A stretch of DNA of 64,000 bases from Ketogulonicigenium vulgare WSH-001 (GCF_000223375.1 NC_017384.1:1244097-1308096); one strand, 5' to 3'; positions 8,425 through 17,982 are shown, numbered from the stretch's first letter. Numbers and translations are program-made. Notes: generated by a model not told the origin, from the letters alone.

Positions 8425-9231
8425 CTATTGTTGCTGCACGACGACGTTGACGGAAAGACGCTCCTCGGCGGGGCCGTGCCTTGTGCCTGATACAGGGGCA
8501 GCCTCGGCGTAGTCCAGCCCCGTTGCAACCCGCACATAGCGCGCATCAGGGCAAATGCTGTTGGCCGCGTCAAATCCCACCCAGCCAAGGTCGGGCAAAT
8601 AGGCCTCGGCCCAGGCGTGGGCGGCATCCGAATCTCCGTCAGAGGAGAGATACCCCGAGACATAGCGCGCCGGATATCCCATCAGCCGCGCGGCGGAGAT
8701 AAAGACATGCGCGTGGTCCTGGCACACACCTTGGCCAAGGGTCAGCGCCTCTTCGGCGGTGGTGCCGCTGTCTGTCTCGCCAATTTTATAGCGCACCGCA
8801 TCACTGACCGCGGCCATCAGCACATGCATCGCCTCGAGCGATGGCAGGCCCTTGCTGATGCTTGCCACCAATGCGCGCACCTTGGCTCCAGATTGGGTGC
8901 GCGGCGTCGGGCGCTCAAATAACCACAACGGCGCATAGCCCTGATGCAGACCGGTGACCCCAGCCGCATCACGCACCTCGACCACGCCTTCGCTGATGAT
9001 CTGCAACGCGGTCGTGCCCGGGTCAAAGGCCAAAAGCTCGACCCGATTGCTGTGTTGATCGTCAAACGCCAGCTGCATCTTGCCGCCCGCCACAGTGGTT
9101 TTCCACGCGATCACGTTTTGCGTCGCGCCGGGGCGCGGTGTCATCCGCAATTGCAATAGCCCGTATGGCACTGGCCCATCGTAATCATAGGAGGTCACAT
9201 GGCGGATATTGAGGCGCATCATCTCACTCAT
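8425..9231 (-). CDS. Transglutaminase-like cysteine peptidase of the Anbu operon
   Basis: 268 residues. An N-terminal bacterial transglutaminase-associated beta domain (RLNIRHVTSYDYDGPV) is followed by the transglutaminase-like core, with the catalytic triad visible as Cys in GQGVCQDHAHVF, His in DAAHAWAEAYLP and Asp in WVGFDAANSICP. Such proteins act as peptidases or amide-forming/hydrolysing enzymes. I start at the ATG at 9231, which overlaps the alpha-E stop by 8 nt; an in-frame ATG at 9219, giving MRLNIRH, is an equally reasonable start. Longer frames upstream lie inside alpha-E and are not conserved. Confidence 0.9.
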   Translation of the reverse strand: MSEMMRLNIRHVTSYDYDGPVPYGLLQLRMTPRPGATQNVIAWKTTVAGGKMQLAFDDQHSNRVELLAFDPGTTALQIISEGVVEVRDAAGVTGLHQGYAPLWLFERPTPRTQSGAKVRALVASISKGLPSLEAMHVLMAAVSDAVRYKIGETDSGTTAEEALTLGQGVCQDHAHVFISAARLMGYPARYVSGYLSSDGDSDAAHAWAEAYLPDLGWVGFDAANSICPDARYVRVATGLDYAEAAPVSGTRHGPAEERLSVNVVVQQQ

Positions 9232-10165
9232 AAAACCGGTAATCCACTTCGATCTGGGCGCTGATTTCGGCGATGAACCCCATGAAATCCTGCAAGAATT
9301 CGTGCAGGCCGAATTCAAAGATCTCATCGACGCCGCGCGACAGATGGGTGACGCTAAGCGCCTCGATCAGCGCGTGGCTGTGCACGCGTTGGTCATAGTC
9401 GCGCGCCAGATGCTGCATGTTCGACGCCAGCACCGCACCGCAATAGGCAAGGCTGCGCGGCATCCGGCGGTCGAGGATCAGGAACTGCGCAATCTCGCGC
9501 GGACGGGGGTCTTGGCCATAGGTCAGCCGATACCCGCCCTCGCCCGACAGGATGCGCAAAATGCTGTCCCATTGCACATTATCCAGCGTACTGCCCACCG
9601 CCGACGCATTGGGCAGCAGGACGAAATATTTCACGTCGATGATCCGCGCCGTGTTGTCAGCGCGTTCAATAAACGTGCCAAGGCGGATAAAGTTGTGGAT
9701 GTCATTGCGCAGCATCGTGCCCGAGACCGCCCCCCGCACATAGGCGGATTGCTGGCGGATCACCTGCAGAACATACGGCAGATCGCTTTCTTTCACGTGG
9801 CTTTTCAGCAGATCACGCAGCAGCATCCAGGTCTGGTTCACCGCCTCCCACACTTCGCGGGTCAGTGCCGTGCGCACAAGGCGGGCGTTGTTGCGCGCGC
9901 CCTCGACCACGTTGATGACCGAGGAGGGATTCTCGCGGTCGCGCAGCATCCAGTCGACCGCTGTCGCGCGGGTGATGCTGGTGCCGTATTTCTGCTGATA
10001 GCCCCAATCCATCGTGGCAGATTGCAAGATAGACGACCATTCTTCGTCCCCGTCCGGGCTGGTCAGCGCCAGACGCATTCCCGCCGCGATCATCCGCGCG
10101 GTATTTTCCGACCGTTCCAGATAGCGGAACATCCAATAAAGGCCACCGGCCGTTTTTCCCAGCAT
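9224..10165 (-). CDS. Alpha-E domain protein of the Anbu operon
   Basis: 313 residues, almost wholly helical (DUF403/alpha-E family). Visible are the N-terminal signature GGLYWMFRYLERSENTARM and a related repeat NFIRLGTFIERADNTARI in the middle, suggesting two alpha-E-like segments. The family has no firmly known activity; it nearly always accompanies a circularly permuted ATP-grasp protein. Start: ATG at 10165, one base after the ATP-grasp stop, with GGAG inside that gene's last codons. The frame extends further upstream but only in the overlap with the ATP-grasp gene. Confidence 0.9.
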   Translation of the reverse strand: MLGKTAGGLYWMFRYLERSENTARMIAAGMRLALTSPDGDEEWSSILQSATMDWGYQQKYGTSITRATAVDWMLRDRENPSSVINVVEGARNNARLVRTALTREVWEAVNQTWMLLRDLLKSHVKESDLPYVLQVIRQQSAYVRGAVSGTMLRNDIHNFIRLGTFIERADNTARIIDVKYFVLLPNASAVGSTLDNVQWDSILRILSGEGGYRLTYGQDPRPREIAQFLILDRRMPRSLAYCGAVLASNMQHLARDYDQRVHSHALIEALSVTHLSRGVDEIFEFGLHEFLQDFMGFIAEISAQIEVDYRFYE

Positions 10166-10166
10166 A

Positions 10167-11591
10167 TCAGTCCTCCAGCACCCAAGTGTCCTTGGTGCCC
10201 CCACCTTGCGAGGAATTGACCACAAGGCTGCCTTTCTTTAGCGCGACCCGTGTCAGCCCGCCGGGGGTGATTTTGACCCCCTCGGGCGAAACCAGCACAT
10301 AGGGCCGCAGATCCACATGGCGCGGCGCAAGGCCGGCATTGGTAAAGATCGGCACAGAGGAGAGGGCAAGCGTCGGCTGCGCGATGTAATTGCTGGGCTT
10401 TGCCTTTAGCTTGTCGCGGAACGCCGCGATTTCCTTTTTGCTGGCGGTCGGCCCGACCAGCATCCCGTAGCCGCCCGAACCATGCACCTCTTTCACCACC
10501 AGATCGGCAAGGTTTTCCAGCACATAGGTCAGCGATTGCGGGTCCGAACAGCGCCAGGTCGGCACATTCTGCAAGATCGGCTTTTCGCCCGTATAGAACT
10601 GAACGATATCAGGCATATAGGAATAGATCGCCTTGTCATCCGCGATCCCCGTCCCCGGCGCATTGGCGATGGTGATCCCGCCCGCGCGATAGACATCCAT
10701 GATCCCCGGCACGCCCAGTGCAGAATCGGGGTTAAAGTTCAGCGGGTCCAGATATTCATCGTCGACACGGCGATAGAGGACATCAATCGCCTTATACCCT
10801 TGGGTCGTGCGCATCGCGACACGGCCGTCGATCACGCGCAGGTCATGCCCCTCGACCAGCTCGACCCCCATTTTGTCCGCCAGAAAGCTGTGTTCGTAAT
10901 AGGCCGAATTAAAAATACCCGGCGTCAGCACAGCGACAACCGGGTTTCCATCACAGGCCGCAGGCGCCGATGCGGCAAGCGAGCGGTGCAGGTTCTTGGG
11001 ATAGTTCGAAACGGACTGCACGCGGTGTTTGGTGAACAATTCGGGGAACATATGCAGCATCGTCTCGCGGTTCTCCAGCATATAGCTGACCCCCGATGGC
11101 GTGCGCGCATTGTCTTCGAGGACGTAAAACTCATCCTCGCCGGTGCGCACAAGGTCGACGCCAACGATATGGGTATAGACGCCGCCTGCCGGTTTCACGC
11201 CGATCATCTGCGGCAAGAAGGCGGCGTTTTTCGCGATCATCTCGGCCGGCAGACGGCCAGCGCGGACGATCTCTTGGCGGTGATAGATATCGTGCAAAAA
11301 CGCATTGATCGCACGCACGCGCTGTTCAATGCCGCGCGACAGACGGGTCCATTCGCGCCCTGAAATAATACGTGGAATAATATCGAACGGGATCAGGCGT
11401 TCGGCGGCCTCCTGCTGGCCATAGACGTTGAAGGTAATCCCAGTCAGTCGAAAGACGTCCTCGGCCTCGCGCTGCTTCTTGCGCAGTCGGGCAAGGCTTT
11501 CGCCCTCAAACCATTGCTGGAAGGTTGCATAGAGGGTTCGCAGCTCCCGGCTGGTGCCCCACATTTCATCAAAGGTCGGACGCGTGTTCAT
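10167..11591 (-). CDS. Circularly permuted ATP-grasp protein (DUF404/DUF407) of the Anbu operon
   Basis: 474 residues. The family joins carboxylates to amines with ATP. Visible: N-terminal TFDEMWG, helical ITFNVYGQQEAAERLIPFD, the metal/ATP-binding segment YVLEDNARTPSGVSYMLENR, GSGGYGMLVGPTASKKEI with its glycine-rich loop, and the C-terminal PYVLVSPEGVKITPGGLTR. The order of ATP-grasp elements is permuted as in glutathionylspermidine-synthase relatives. First gene of the operon (ATP-grasp, alpha-E, transglutaminase-like, Anbu). Published comparative genomics proposes amide-bond synthesis of a peptide or modified metabolite; the product is unknown. Confidence 0.92.
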   Translation of the reverse strand: MNTRPTFDEMWGTSRELRTLYATFQQWFEGESLARLRKKQREAEDVFRLTGITFNVYGQQEAAERLIPFDIIPRIISGREWTRLSRGIEQRVRAINAFLHDIYHRQEIVRAGRLPAEMIAKNAAFLPQMIGVKPAGGVYTHIVGVDLVRTGEDEFYVLEDNARTPSGVSYMLENRETMLHMFPELFTKHRVQSVSNYPKNLHRSLAASAPAACDGNPVVAVLTPGIFNSAYYEHSFLADKMGVELVEGHDLRVIDGRVAMRTTQGYKAIDVLYRRVDDEYLDPLNFNPDSALGVPGIMDVYRAGGITIANAPGTGIADDKAIYSYMPDIVQFYTGEKPILQNVPTWRCSDPQSLTYVLENLADLVVKEVHGSGGYGMLVGPTASKKEIAAFRDKLKAKPSNYIAQPTLALSSVPIFTNAGLAPRHVDLRPYVLVSPEGVKITPGGLTRVALKKGSLVVNSSQGGGTKDTWVLED

Positions 11592-11656
11592 AGCTTAACC
11601 TTAATCCGGCCAATCCATCCCGCAATGGGCAGATGATAGACCATAGCCCTGATCTG

Positions 11657-11666
11657 ATCATATGAT
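11657..11666. promoter_or_regulatory. Palindrome between the Anbu operon and murD
   Basis: The 10-base palindrome ATCATATGAT lies in the 170-nt divergent region between the ATP-grasp gene and murD. It could be an operator or part of a -10 region; no regulator is identified. Confidence 0.25.
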
Positions 11667-11761
11667 TAAAAATCAGGCAAAACCAGCCTTTCACGCGACA
11701 CTTGCAACCGCACTATGGCTGGGCCTATCTGTCGCCAAAGCTAGTGCAAGGAGAGCAGGCC

Positions 11762-13162
11762 ATGATCGCCGTCAAAGGGTATGAGGGGCACAAGGTTGCC
11801 GTTCTGGGTCTGGGGCGTTCAGGCCGCGCGACGGCCAAGGCGCTGCTGGCGGGCGGCGCCGAAGTGATCGTCTGGGACGATGGCGCCCCCGCGCGCGAGG
11901 CCGCCGAAGCTGACGGTTTTCTTGTGCAGGATCTGACCCGCGCCGACGCCTGGGATGGCGTGCGGCTGCTGGTCACCTCGCCCGGCATCGCGCATCTTTA
12001 TCCCAAACCGCATCCGGTGATCGCCGCCGCATGGGCGGCCTTTGTGCCGGTGGATAATGATATCGGGCTGTTCTTTCGGTCCTATGCCGATCGCGAATGG
12101 GATGATTTCGACATCCGCCCGCGCGTGGTCACGGTGACCGGATCGAACGGCAAATCCACGACCTCGGCGCTGCTGCACCATATTCTGGAAGAATGCGGCC
12201 GCCCGGCGCAGCTTGCCGGGAATATCGGGCGCGGCGTCCTTGATCTGCCGCCCGCCCGCGATGGCGAGGTGGTGGTGCTAGAGCTGTCCTCCTATCAGAC
12301 CGACCTTGCGCGCGCGCTGACGCCCGATATCGCGGTGCTGACGAATATGTCGCCCGACCATCTGGATCGGCACGCCGGTATGGGCGGCTATTTCGCCGCC
12401 AAGCGCCGCCTGTTTGCCGAAGGCGGCCCTGACCGCGCGGTGATTGGCGTCGATGAAAACGAGGGCCGCTACCTTGCGAACCAGTTGATCGAGGGGCCGG
12501 GCGATGACCGCGTGATCTTTACATCCTCGGGGCAAAAGCTGGAAAGCGCGGCGTGGTCGGTCTTTGCGCGCAAGGGCTTTCTGACCGAATGGCGCAAGGG
12601 GCGGCAGATCGCCTCGATCGACTTGCGACAGGTTGTGGGCCTGCCCGGTGCGCATAACCACCAGAACGCCTGCAACGCCTATGCCGTCGCGCGCAGCCTT
12701 GGCCTTGGGCCAAAGGCGATCGAGGCCGCGCTGCATTCCTATCCCGGCCTGCCCCACCGCAGCCAGCGCATCGGCGAAAAAGACGGCGTGATCTTTGTGA
12801 ACGATTCGAAAGCCACCAATGTCGACAGCGCCGCCAAAGCGCTGCAGGCCTTTCAGAACATCCGCTGGATCTGCGGCGGGTTGGAAAAGGAAGGCGGGCT
12901 GGGCGGGCTGTTGCCGCATGTCGGATCGGTGAAAAAGGCCTATGTCATCGGCCGCGACGCGCCGCATTTCGCGCTGCAACTGACCGGGGTCGAGGCCGAG
13001 ATCTGCACCACCATGGGCCAAGCCGTGGCGCAGGCCTTTGCCGATGCCGAACCCGGCGATATCGTGCTGCTGGCCCCTGCCGCCGCCAGTTTCGACCAAT
13101 ACGACAGCTTCGAGCGGCGCGGCGAAGACTTCATCCGATATGTTCAAAACATCACTTCGTGA
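11762..13162 (+). CDS. murD: UDP-N-acetylmuramoyl-L-alanine:D-glutamate ligase MurD
   Basis: 466 residues. It adds D-Glu to UDP-MurNAc-L-Ala in cytoplasmic peptidoglycan synthesis. Visible: N-terminal Rossmann-like UDP site [20 protein letters not shown] loop [15 protein letters not shown], the central [13 protein letters not shown] and [12 protein letters not shown] with Mg2+/carbamyl-Lys region residues, GLPHRSQRI and [17 protein letters not shown] in the C-terminal domain. Start: ATG at 11762 with AAGGAG 8 nt upstream; the frame is open from 11702 without conservation. Unlike the usual position, it is not inside the mur/fts cluster here but leads moaA, whose region begins right after its stop. 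Confidence 0.96.
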   Translation: MIAVKGYEGHKVAVLGLGRSGRATAKALLAGGAEVIVWDDGAPAREAAEADGFLVQDLTRADAWDGVRLLVTSPGIAHLYPKPHPVIAAAWAAFVPVDNDIGLFFRSYADREWDDFDIRPRVVTVTGSNGKSTTSALLHHILEECGRPAQLAGNIGRGVLDLPPARDGEVVVLELSSYQTDLARALTPDIAVLTNMSPDHLDRHAGMGGYFAAKRRLFAEGGPDRAVIGVDENEGRYLANQLIEGPGDDRVIFTSSGQKLESAAWSVFARKGFLTEWRKGRQIASIDLRQVVGLPGAHNHQNACNAYAVARSLGLGPKAIEAALHSYPGLPHRSQRIGEKDGVIFVNDSKATNVDSAAKALQAFQNIRWICGGLEKEGGLGGLLPHVGSVKKAYVIGRDAPHFALQLTGVEAEICTTMGQAVAQAFADAEPGDIVLLAPAAASFDQYDSFERRGEDFIRYVQNITS

Positions 13163-13209
13163 TCGCGAGACCCTTGCGCGATGACGGGCGCAGGTTTAGC
13201 ACATCTAGC

Positions 13210-14229
13210 ATGGATACGCTGGACCTGCGTCATACGCCGCTGATCGACCCTTTCGCCAGGCAGATCAGTTATCTGCGCCTGTCGGTAACCGACCGGTGCG
13301 ATTTCCGCTGCGTTTATTGCATGTCGGAAAACATGACCTTCCTGCCCAAACGCGACCTGCTGTCGCTGGACGAGCTGGACCGTCTGTCCACGGCTTTCAT
13401 CGATATGGGTATTCGCAAATTGCGGATCACCGGCGGCGAGCCTTTGGTGCGGCGCGATATCATGCAATTCTTCCGCGCCATGTCGCGGCATTTGGACAGC
13501 GGCGCGCTGGACGAGATTTGCGTGACGACCAATGGCAGCCAGTTGGAAAAGCACGCAGGCGAACTGGCCGCGACGGGCGTCAAGCGCCTGAACGTCTCGC
13601 TCGATACGCTTGATCCACAGAAATTCGCTGAAATCACCCGTTGGGGGCGCCTGGATCAGGTGCTGCGCGGGATTGATGCGGCGCAAAACGCCGGAATGCG
13701 CGTCAAGATCAACGCGGTCGCGCTGAAAAGCGGCAATGAGGACGAGCTGCTGTCGCTGGTCGAATGGTGCCACCAGCGCGACCTCGACCTGACCTTTATC
13801 GAGGTGATGCCGATGGGTGATATCGGCAACGAGGATCGCCTTGACCAATATTGGCCACTGACCGACCTGAAGGCGCGCCTTGCCCAACATTACACGCTTG
13901 AGGACCTGCCCCTGAACACCGGCGGCCCCGCCCGTTACGCGCGCCTGGTCGAGACGGGCCAACGCATCGGGTTCATCCAACCGATGACGCATAACTTTTG
14001 CGAAAGCTGCAACCGCGTGCGCATCACCTGCACCGGCACGATCCACACATGTTTGGGTCAAGAAGGCAGTATGGATCTGCGCGACGCCCTGCGCAGCGAT
14101 GTGCCCATGGCGCTGGAACGCGCCATCCGCACCGCCATCGGGCAAAAGCCCAAAGGGCATGATTTCGACTATGCGCGCGGCGAAGTGGCAGGCAAGATCA
14201 GCCGCCACATGAGCCATACCGGCGGCTGA
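13210..14229 (+). CDS. moaA: GTP 3',8-cyclase MoaA (molybdenum cofactor step 1)
   Basis: 339 residues. A radical-SAM enzyme that with MoaC converts GTP to cyclic pyranopterin monophosphate. Visible: N-terminal 4Fe-4S motif CDFRCVYC (Cx3Cx2C), [11 protein letters not shown] for SAM, the C-terminal second cluster [18 protein letters not shown] (Cx2Cx13C), and the flexible C-terminal Gly-Gly needed for activity (SHTGG). I choose the ATG at 13210 because family members begin around [13 protein letters not shown]; a GTG at 13159 overlapping the murD stop would add 17 residues. The ATG of waaA overlaps its stop. Confidence 0.95.
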   Translation: MDTLDLRHTPLIDPFARQISYLRLSVTDRCDFRCVYCMSENMTFLPKRDLLSLDELDRLSTAFIDMGIRKLRITGGEPLVRRDIMQFFRAMSRHLDSGALDEICVTTNGSQLEKHAGELAATGVKRLNVSLDTLDPQKFAEITRWGRLDQVLRGIDAAQNAGMRVKINAVALKSGNEDELLSLVEWCHQRDLDLTFIEVMPMGDIGNEDRLDQYWPLTDLKARLAQHYTLEDLPLNTGGPARYARLVETGQRIGFIQPMTHNFCESCNRVRITCTGTIHTCLGQEGSMDLRDALRSDVPMALERAIRTAIGQKPKGHDFDYARGEVAGKISRHMSHTGG

Positions 14230-15487
14230 TGACTCTGCCGTTGCAGCTTTACCGCTGGCTTGCGCCGCGGCTGATCGCCCGCCGGCTGCCAAAGATCGAG
14301 GCCGCCATGGCTGAGGCCGGATTTACGGCGCGCATCCCTGAACGCATGGGTCACGCCTCGCTGACGCGTCCCGCGGGCCGGTTGATCTGGCTGCACGGTG
14401 CCTCGGTTGGTGAGGGGCTGACATTGCTCGATCTGGCGGCGGCGCTGCGGGCGGCTGACCCCGCGCTGCAATGCCTGCTGACCACCGGCACCGTCGGCGC
14501 GGCCAAGGTCATCCCCCCCGCCTGACCGAGGGCTTGATCCACCAGTTCGCCCCACTCGATACCCCGGATGCCGTCGCGCGTTTCCTGACCCATTGGCGAC
14601 CGAACCTTGCGATTCTGGCCGAAAGCGAGATTTGGCCCAATACGCTGGCGGCGCTTCGCCGCGCCGATACTCCGAGCGCTCTGGTGAACGCGCGCCTGTC
14701 CGGCAGTTCCCTGCGCCTGTGGCAGCGCCTGCCGCGCAGTGCCCGAAAAGTGTTCGGCAGCTTTGGGCTGATCCATAGTCAGGATGATGCCAGCCATGAC
14801 GTGCTGCTGACCCTGGCGCCCGAGGCCGAAATGCTGCGCGGTGAAAACCTGAAATCCGCCGCCGCGCCGCTGCCGGCCGATGCGACTGCGTTGGCCGCAC
14901 TGCACGCCGCGATTGGCACACGGCCCGTCTGGTGCGCCGCCTCGACCCATAAGGGCGAGGAGGAATTGATCCTCGCCGCCCACCGCGATTTGCTGGACGA
15001 TCACCCCGACCTGTTGCTGATCCTGTGTCCACGCCACCCCGACCGCGCGGACGAGATCATGCGTCTGACCGATTTGCACCTGTCGCGGCGCAGCACCGGC
15101 GCATTGCCGGATGCGCAGACGCAGGTCTATCTGGCGGATACATTTGGCGAAATGGGGCTATGGTTCCGCTTGGCACGCCTGACGCTGCTGGGCGGATCGC
15201 TGGTGGATGGCATCGGCGGCCATAACCCGTGGGAGCCTGCGCGCCTTGGCGCCGCCTTTGTCAGCGGGCCTTTTGTCGTGAATGCCGCGCCCGATTTTGC
15301 CGCGCTGACAGCGGCGGGCGCGACGCGTATGGTCGACCCCAATGCGCTGGTCGACGCCATCGCCGACCTGCTTTATGATGACGCCACGCGCGATAGCATG
15401 GCGCAGGCGGGTGCGACCCTTGTCCGCCAGCAGGCGGCCTTGCGCGACGCATTGGTGCAAAAACTGATAGCACGAGTAAAATCATGA
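14229..15487 (+). pseudogene. waaA: 3-deoxy-D-manno-octulosonic acid transferase (waaA/kdtA) with a one-base frameshift
   Basis: Two frames together make one WaaA. The first (14229-14525) encodes the N-terminal ~98 residues, including IWLHGASVGEGLTLLDL and LLTTGTVGAAKV, and stops just after a run of seven C (14513-14519). The second frame continues with RLTEGLIHQFAPLDTPDAV, ILAESEIWPN, CAASTHKGEEELIL and LGGSLVDGIGGHNPWEPA to 15487. With eight C, or a -1 shift, a 419-residue protein of normal family length results. WaaA transfers Kdo from CMP-Kdo to lipid A precursor at the inner membrane and is usually essential. Frame loss could be an assembly error, a recent mutation, phase variation or recoding. 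The downstream glycosyltransferase overlaps by 4 nt. Confidence 0.9.
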
Positions 15488-16536
15488 CCCTGCCCGCCGC
15501 AAAAGTCGATGTGATCGCGCCCAATCTGAAAAAACGGGTGTCGGGCGTCACATCGACCATTATGCGGCTGGTACCGCTGCAGGCGCGGCAGATCGCGATT
15601 GCGGCCACCGGCCCCGCGATCCCGCCGGGCATCCCGCAAATTCCGCTGCGCGATCTGGTCACGATGCCGCGTTCGGGCCCCTCGGGCCGTCGCGTATGGC
15701 ACGCCCGCCGCAATAACGAGATGCTGGCGGGTCTTGCGCTAAAATACCTGCTGGGCAAGCGTCTGGCGCTGGTGTTCACCTCCGCCTCGCAGCGCGAACA
15801 TACCGGCTTTACGCGCTGGCTGATCCGGCAGATGGATGAGGTGGTGGCCACCTCGACCCGTTCGGCCAGCTATTTGCAGCGGCCCGCGACGGTGATCTAC
15901 CACGGCATTGACACCGAAACCTTCGCGCCCCCCACCGATCGCGCCGCCCTGCGCGCGCGCCTTGGGCTGCCCGAGGGGCGCCTGATTGGCTGCTATGGCC
16001 GCGTGCGGGCGCAAAAGGGCGTCGATGTCTTTGTCGATGCGATGATCAGCACCCTGCCCGATCACGAGGGCGCACATGGCATCGTCATGGGCGGCATCAC
16101 CGATCAGCACAAAGATTTTGTTGCGGCGCAAAAGGCCAAGGTCGCGCAAGCGGGCCTGACGGCCCGCATCCATTTCCTGCCCGAGGTCACCCCGCTGGAC
16201 ATGCCGCTGTGGTTCCAAGCGCTGGATCTGTATATCGCGCCGCAACGGTGGGAGGGCTTTGGTCTGACACCGCTGGAATCCATGGCCTGCGGCGTGCCGG
16301 TCATTGCCACCCGCGTCGGCGCGTTCGAGGAGTTGATCCTGCCCGATGTCACCGGCCGCCTTGTGACCCCCGGTGATATCGCCGAGATGACGGCTGAGAT
16401 CGCCGCCGCCCTTGCCGCGCCGGATCGCGTTGCGCATTGGGCCAGCGCCTGCCGCCCGCATGTGCTGGATCATTTCCGGATCGAGGGCGAGGCGGACAAG
16501 CTGATCGCCCTCTATCGCCGCCTGCTGGCGCGTTAA
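15484..16536 (+). CDS. Glycosyltransferase family 4 (LpsB-like, lipopolysaccharide core)
   Basis: 350 residues of GT-B fold. Visible: N-terminal VDVIAPNLKKRVSGVTSTI, VIYHGIDTETFAP at the domain hinge, the donor-site stretch GCYGRVRAQKGVDVFVDAM, and the C-terminal EX7E-type region WEGFGLTPLESMACGVPVIA. It resembles the LpsB mannosyltransferases of alphaproteobacteria; location directly after waaA (ATGA overlap) supports a role in adding a core sugar next to Kdo. Sugar specificity is inferred, not shown. Confidence 0.88.
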   Translation: MTLPAAKVDVIAPNLKKRVSGVTSTIMRLVPLQARQIAIAATGPAIPPGIPQIPLRDLVTMPRSGPSGRRVWHARRNNEMLAGLALKYLLGKRLALVFTSASQREHTGFTRWLIRQMDEVVATSTRSASYLQRPATVIYHGIDTETFAPPTDRAALRARLGLPEGRLIGCYGRVRAQKGVDVFVDAMISTLPDHEGAHGIVMGGITDQHKDFVAAQKAKVAQAGLTARIHFLPEVTPLDMPLWFQALDLYIAPQRWEGFGLTPLESMACGVPVIATRVGAFEELILPDVTGRLVTPGDIAEMTAEIAAALAAPDRVAHWASACRPHVLDHFRIEGEADKLIALYRRLLAR

Positions 16537-16546
16537 AGCCCTGAGT

Positions 16547-17896
16547 CTAAAGAGCTGAGCCGAAATCGACGCGCGAGCCGTCCGAAAAGCGCGACAGACG
16601 GAACCGTGACAGATCGTGACGCGGCGTATTGTTCAGCACCAGATCCGCGGTCACGCGCCCCACACCCGGCCCGATGCCAAAGCCGTGGCCGCACATGCCG
16701 GTCGCGATCGTGAGGCCGGGCACTGCCAGCGCGCGGTCGATCACCGGCACCACGTCCGGCATCGTGTCGATCATCCCGGCCCAAGCCTGCGCGATCCGGA
16801 TCGGTGCAGCCTGCGGGAAAGCGGCATTCAGGGATGCAAGCGCGCGGTTCAGGAAATCCATGTTCGGCGCAGGGTTCAGGACACGCATCCGCTCGAACGG
16901 GCTGACCTCGTCTGCGGTCCAGTTGCGCGCCGTGCGCCAGCCGTCGGGATAGCCCTCTGGCCCCCATGGCAGGATACGGGTCGAGCGGAAATCGCGGCGC
17001 AGTTGCGGCACATAGGCGGCGAAATTGCGGAAGGCCTGCGGCCCGATGTAAAAATCATGCACATCCGATGGCGCCAGCGTCACACCGCCATCCAATCGAC
17101 TGCGATAGGCGAATTTGCCGTTCGAGACCTGCGGCAGTGGCGCGTCAAAGGCCGAAGTGCGCGCCACCGATGATCGCACCGCCAGCTGCGGAATATGGAC
17201 GCCCGCGCGGCGCAGCAGCATGGCGGACCATGCCCCGCCCGCTACGACAACCTCGGGTGCGGCGATGCGGCCTCGCTCGGTTACAACGCCTGCGATGCGC
17301 CCGCCTGCGATATCCAGGGCACGCACCGCGCAATTCTCGACGATCTGGACACCCTTTGCTGCCGCCGCGCGCGCCAGCGCGGGCACGGCCAGATGCGGCT
17401 CGGCCTTCATATCGCTGGGGGTATAAAGGCCACCGACGCCCGCAGGCGCAGCACCGGGTGTGAGGTCCGAAACCTCGGCGGCGGTCAGGATGCGACTGTC
17501 CAATTTCCACGCACGCGCATGGCGCAGCCAATGCTCGTATCGCGCCAAGGCTTGGGTGCCGCGCGCGACATAAAGCGTTCCCTGCTGGCGCAGGCCGATG
17601 TCGATATCCAATGTCGGGGCGATCTGCTGCCAGATCTGATGCGATTCGGCCATGATCGGGATCTCGCCCGCGTCGCGGCCCTGATTGCGGATCCAGCCCC
17701 AGTTGCGCGAGGATTGCTCGCCCGCAACACGGCCCTTTTCCAGCACAACGACCGAATGCCCCGCCTCGGCGATGAACAATGCCGTCATCAGGCCGATAAT
17801 GCCACCACCCACCACTGCCACATCGACAGATTGCGGCAGGGCTGCGTCATGCACTACGGGGACGGCTTCGGTCACTGGGAAGGCACGATCGGTCAT
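16547..17896 (-). CDS. FAD-dependent amino-acid oxidoreductase (DadA/DAO family)
   Basis: 449 residues. An N-terminal dinucleotide fold VDVAVVGGGIIGLMTALFIA (GxGxxG at ~30-35) is followed by VVVLEKGRVAGEQSSRNWGW, a DAO-family FAD and substrate signature. The C-terminal GMCGHGFGIGPGVGRVTADL closes the FAD site. Family enzymes deaminate or demethylate D-amino acids, glycine or sarcosine-like amines at the inner membrane or in the cytosol; the substrate cannot be named. It is a single gene convergent with the glycosyltransferase (10 nt). It lies downstream of the decarboxylase gene but is separated from it by a terminator. Confidence 0.88.
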   Translation of the reverse strand: MTDRAFPVTEAVPVVHDAALPQSVDVAVVGGGIIGLMTALFIAEAGHSVVVLEKGRVAGEQSSRNWGWIRNQGRDAGEIPIMAESHQIWQQIAPTLDIDIGLRQQGTLYVARGTQALARYEHWLRHARAWKLDSRILTAAEVSDLTPGAAPAGVGGLYTPSDMKAEPHLAVPALARAAAAKGVQIVENCAVRALDIAGGRIAGVVTERGRIAAPEVVVAGGAWSAMLLRRAGVHIPQLAVRSSVARTSAFDAPLPQVSNGKFAYRSRLDGGVTLAPSDVHDFYIGPQAFRNFAAYVPQLRRDFRSTRILPWGPEGYPDGWRTARNWTADEVSPFERMRVLNPAPNMDFLNRALASLNAAFPQAAPIRIAQAWAGMIDTMPDVVPVIDRALAVPGLTIATGMCGHGFGIGPGVGRVTADLVLNNTPRHDLSRFRLSRFSDGSRVDFGSAL

Positions 17897-17954
17897 AACA
17901 AGCCTCGGATCATTGATCCGCCTTGCGTAACCCTACACTGCCCTGTTCCACAAC

Positions 17955-17982
17955 AAAAAAGGCGCGGGATTGTCCCCGCGCC
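17955..17982 (-). terminator. Terminator of the ornithine-decarboxylase-type gene
   Basis: Stem GGCGCGGG/CCCGCGCC (17961-17968 with 17975-17982), six-base loop, then T6 in the minus orientation (complement of 17955-17960), 14 nt past the stop. Confidence 0.9.

Noticed and set aside
13159..13209. Upstream GTG start for moaA that would overlap murD
   Set aside because: The extra 17 residues are not like MoaA N termini and a better ATG exists at 13210; kept only as an alternative.
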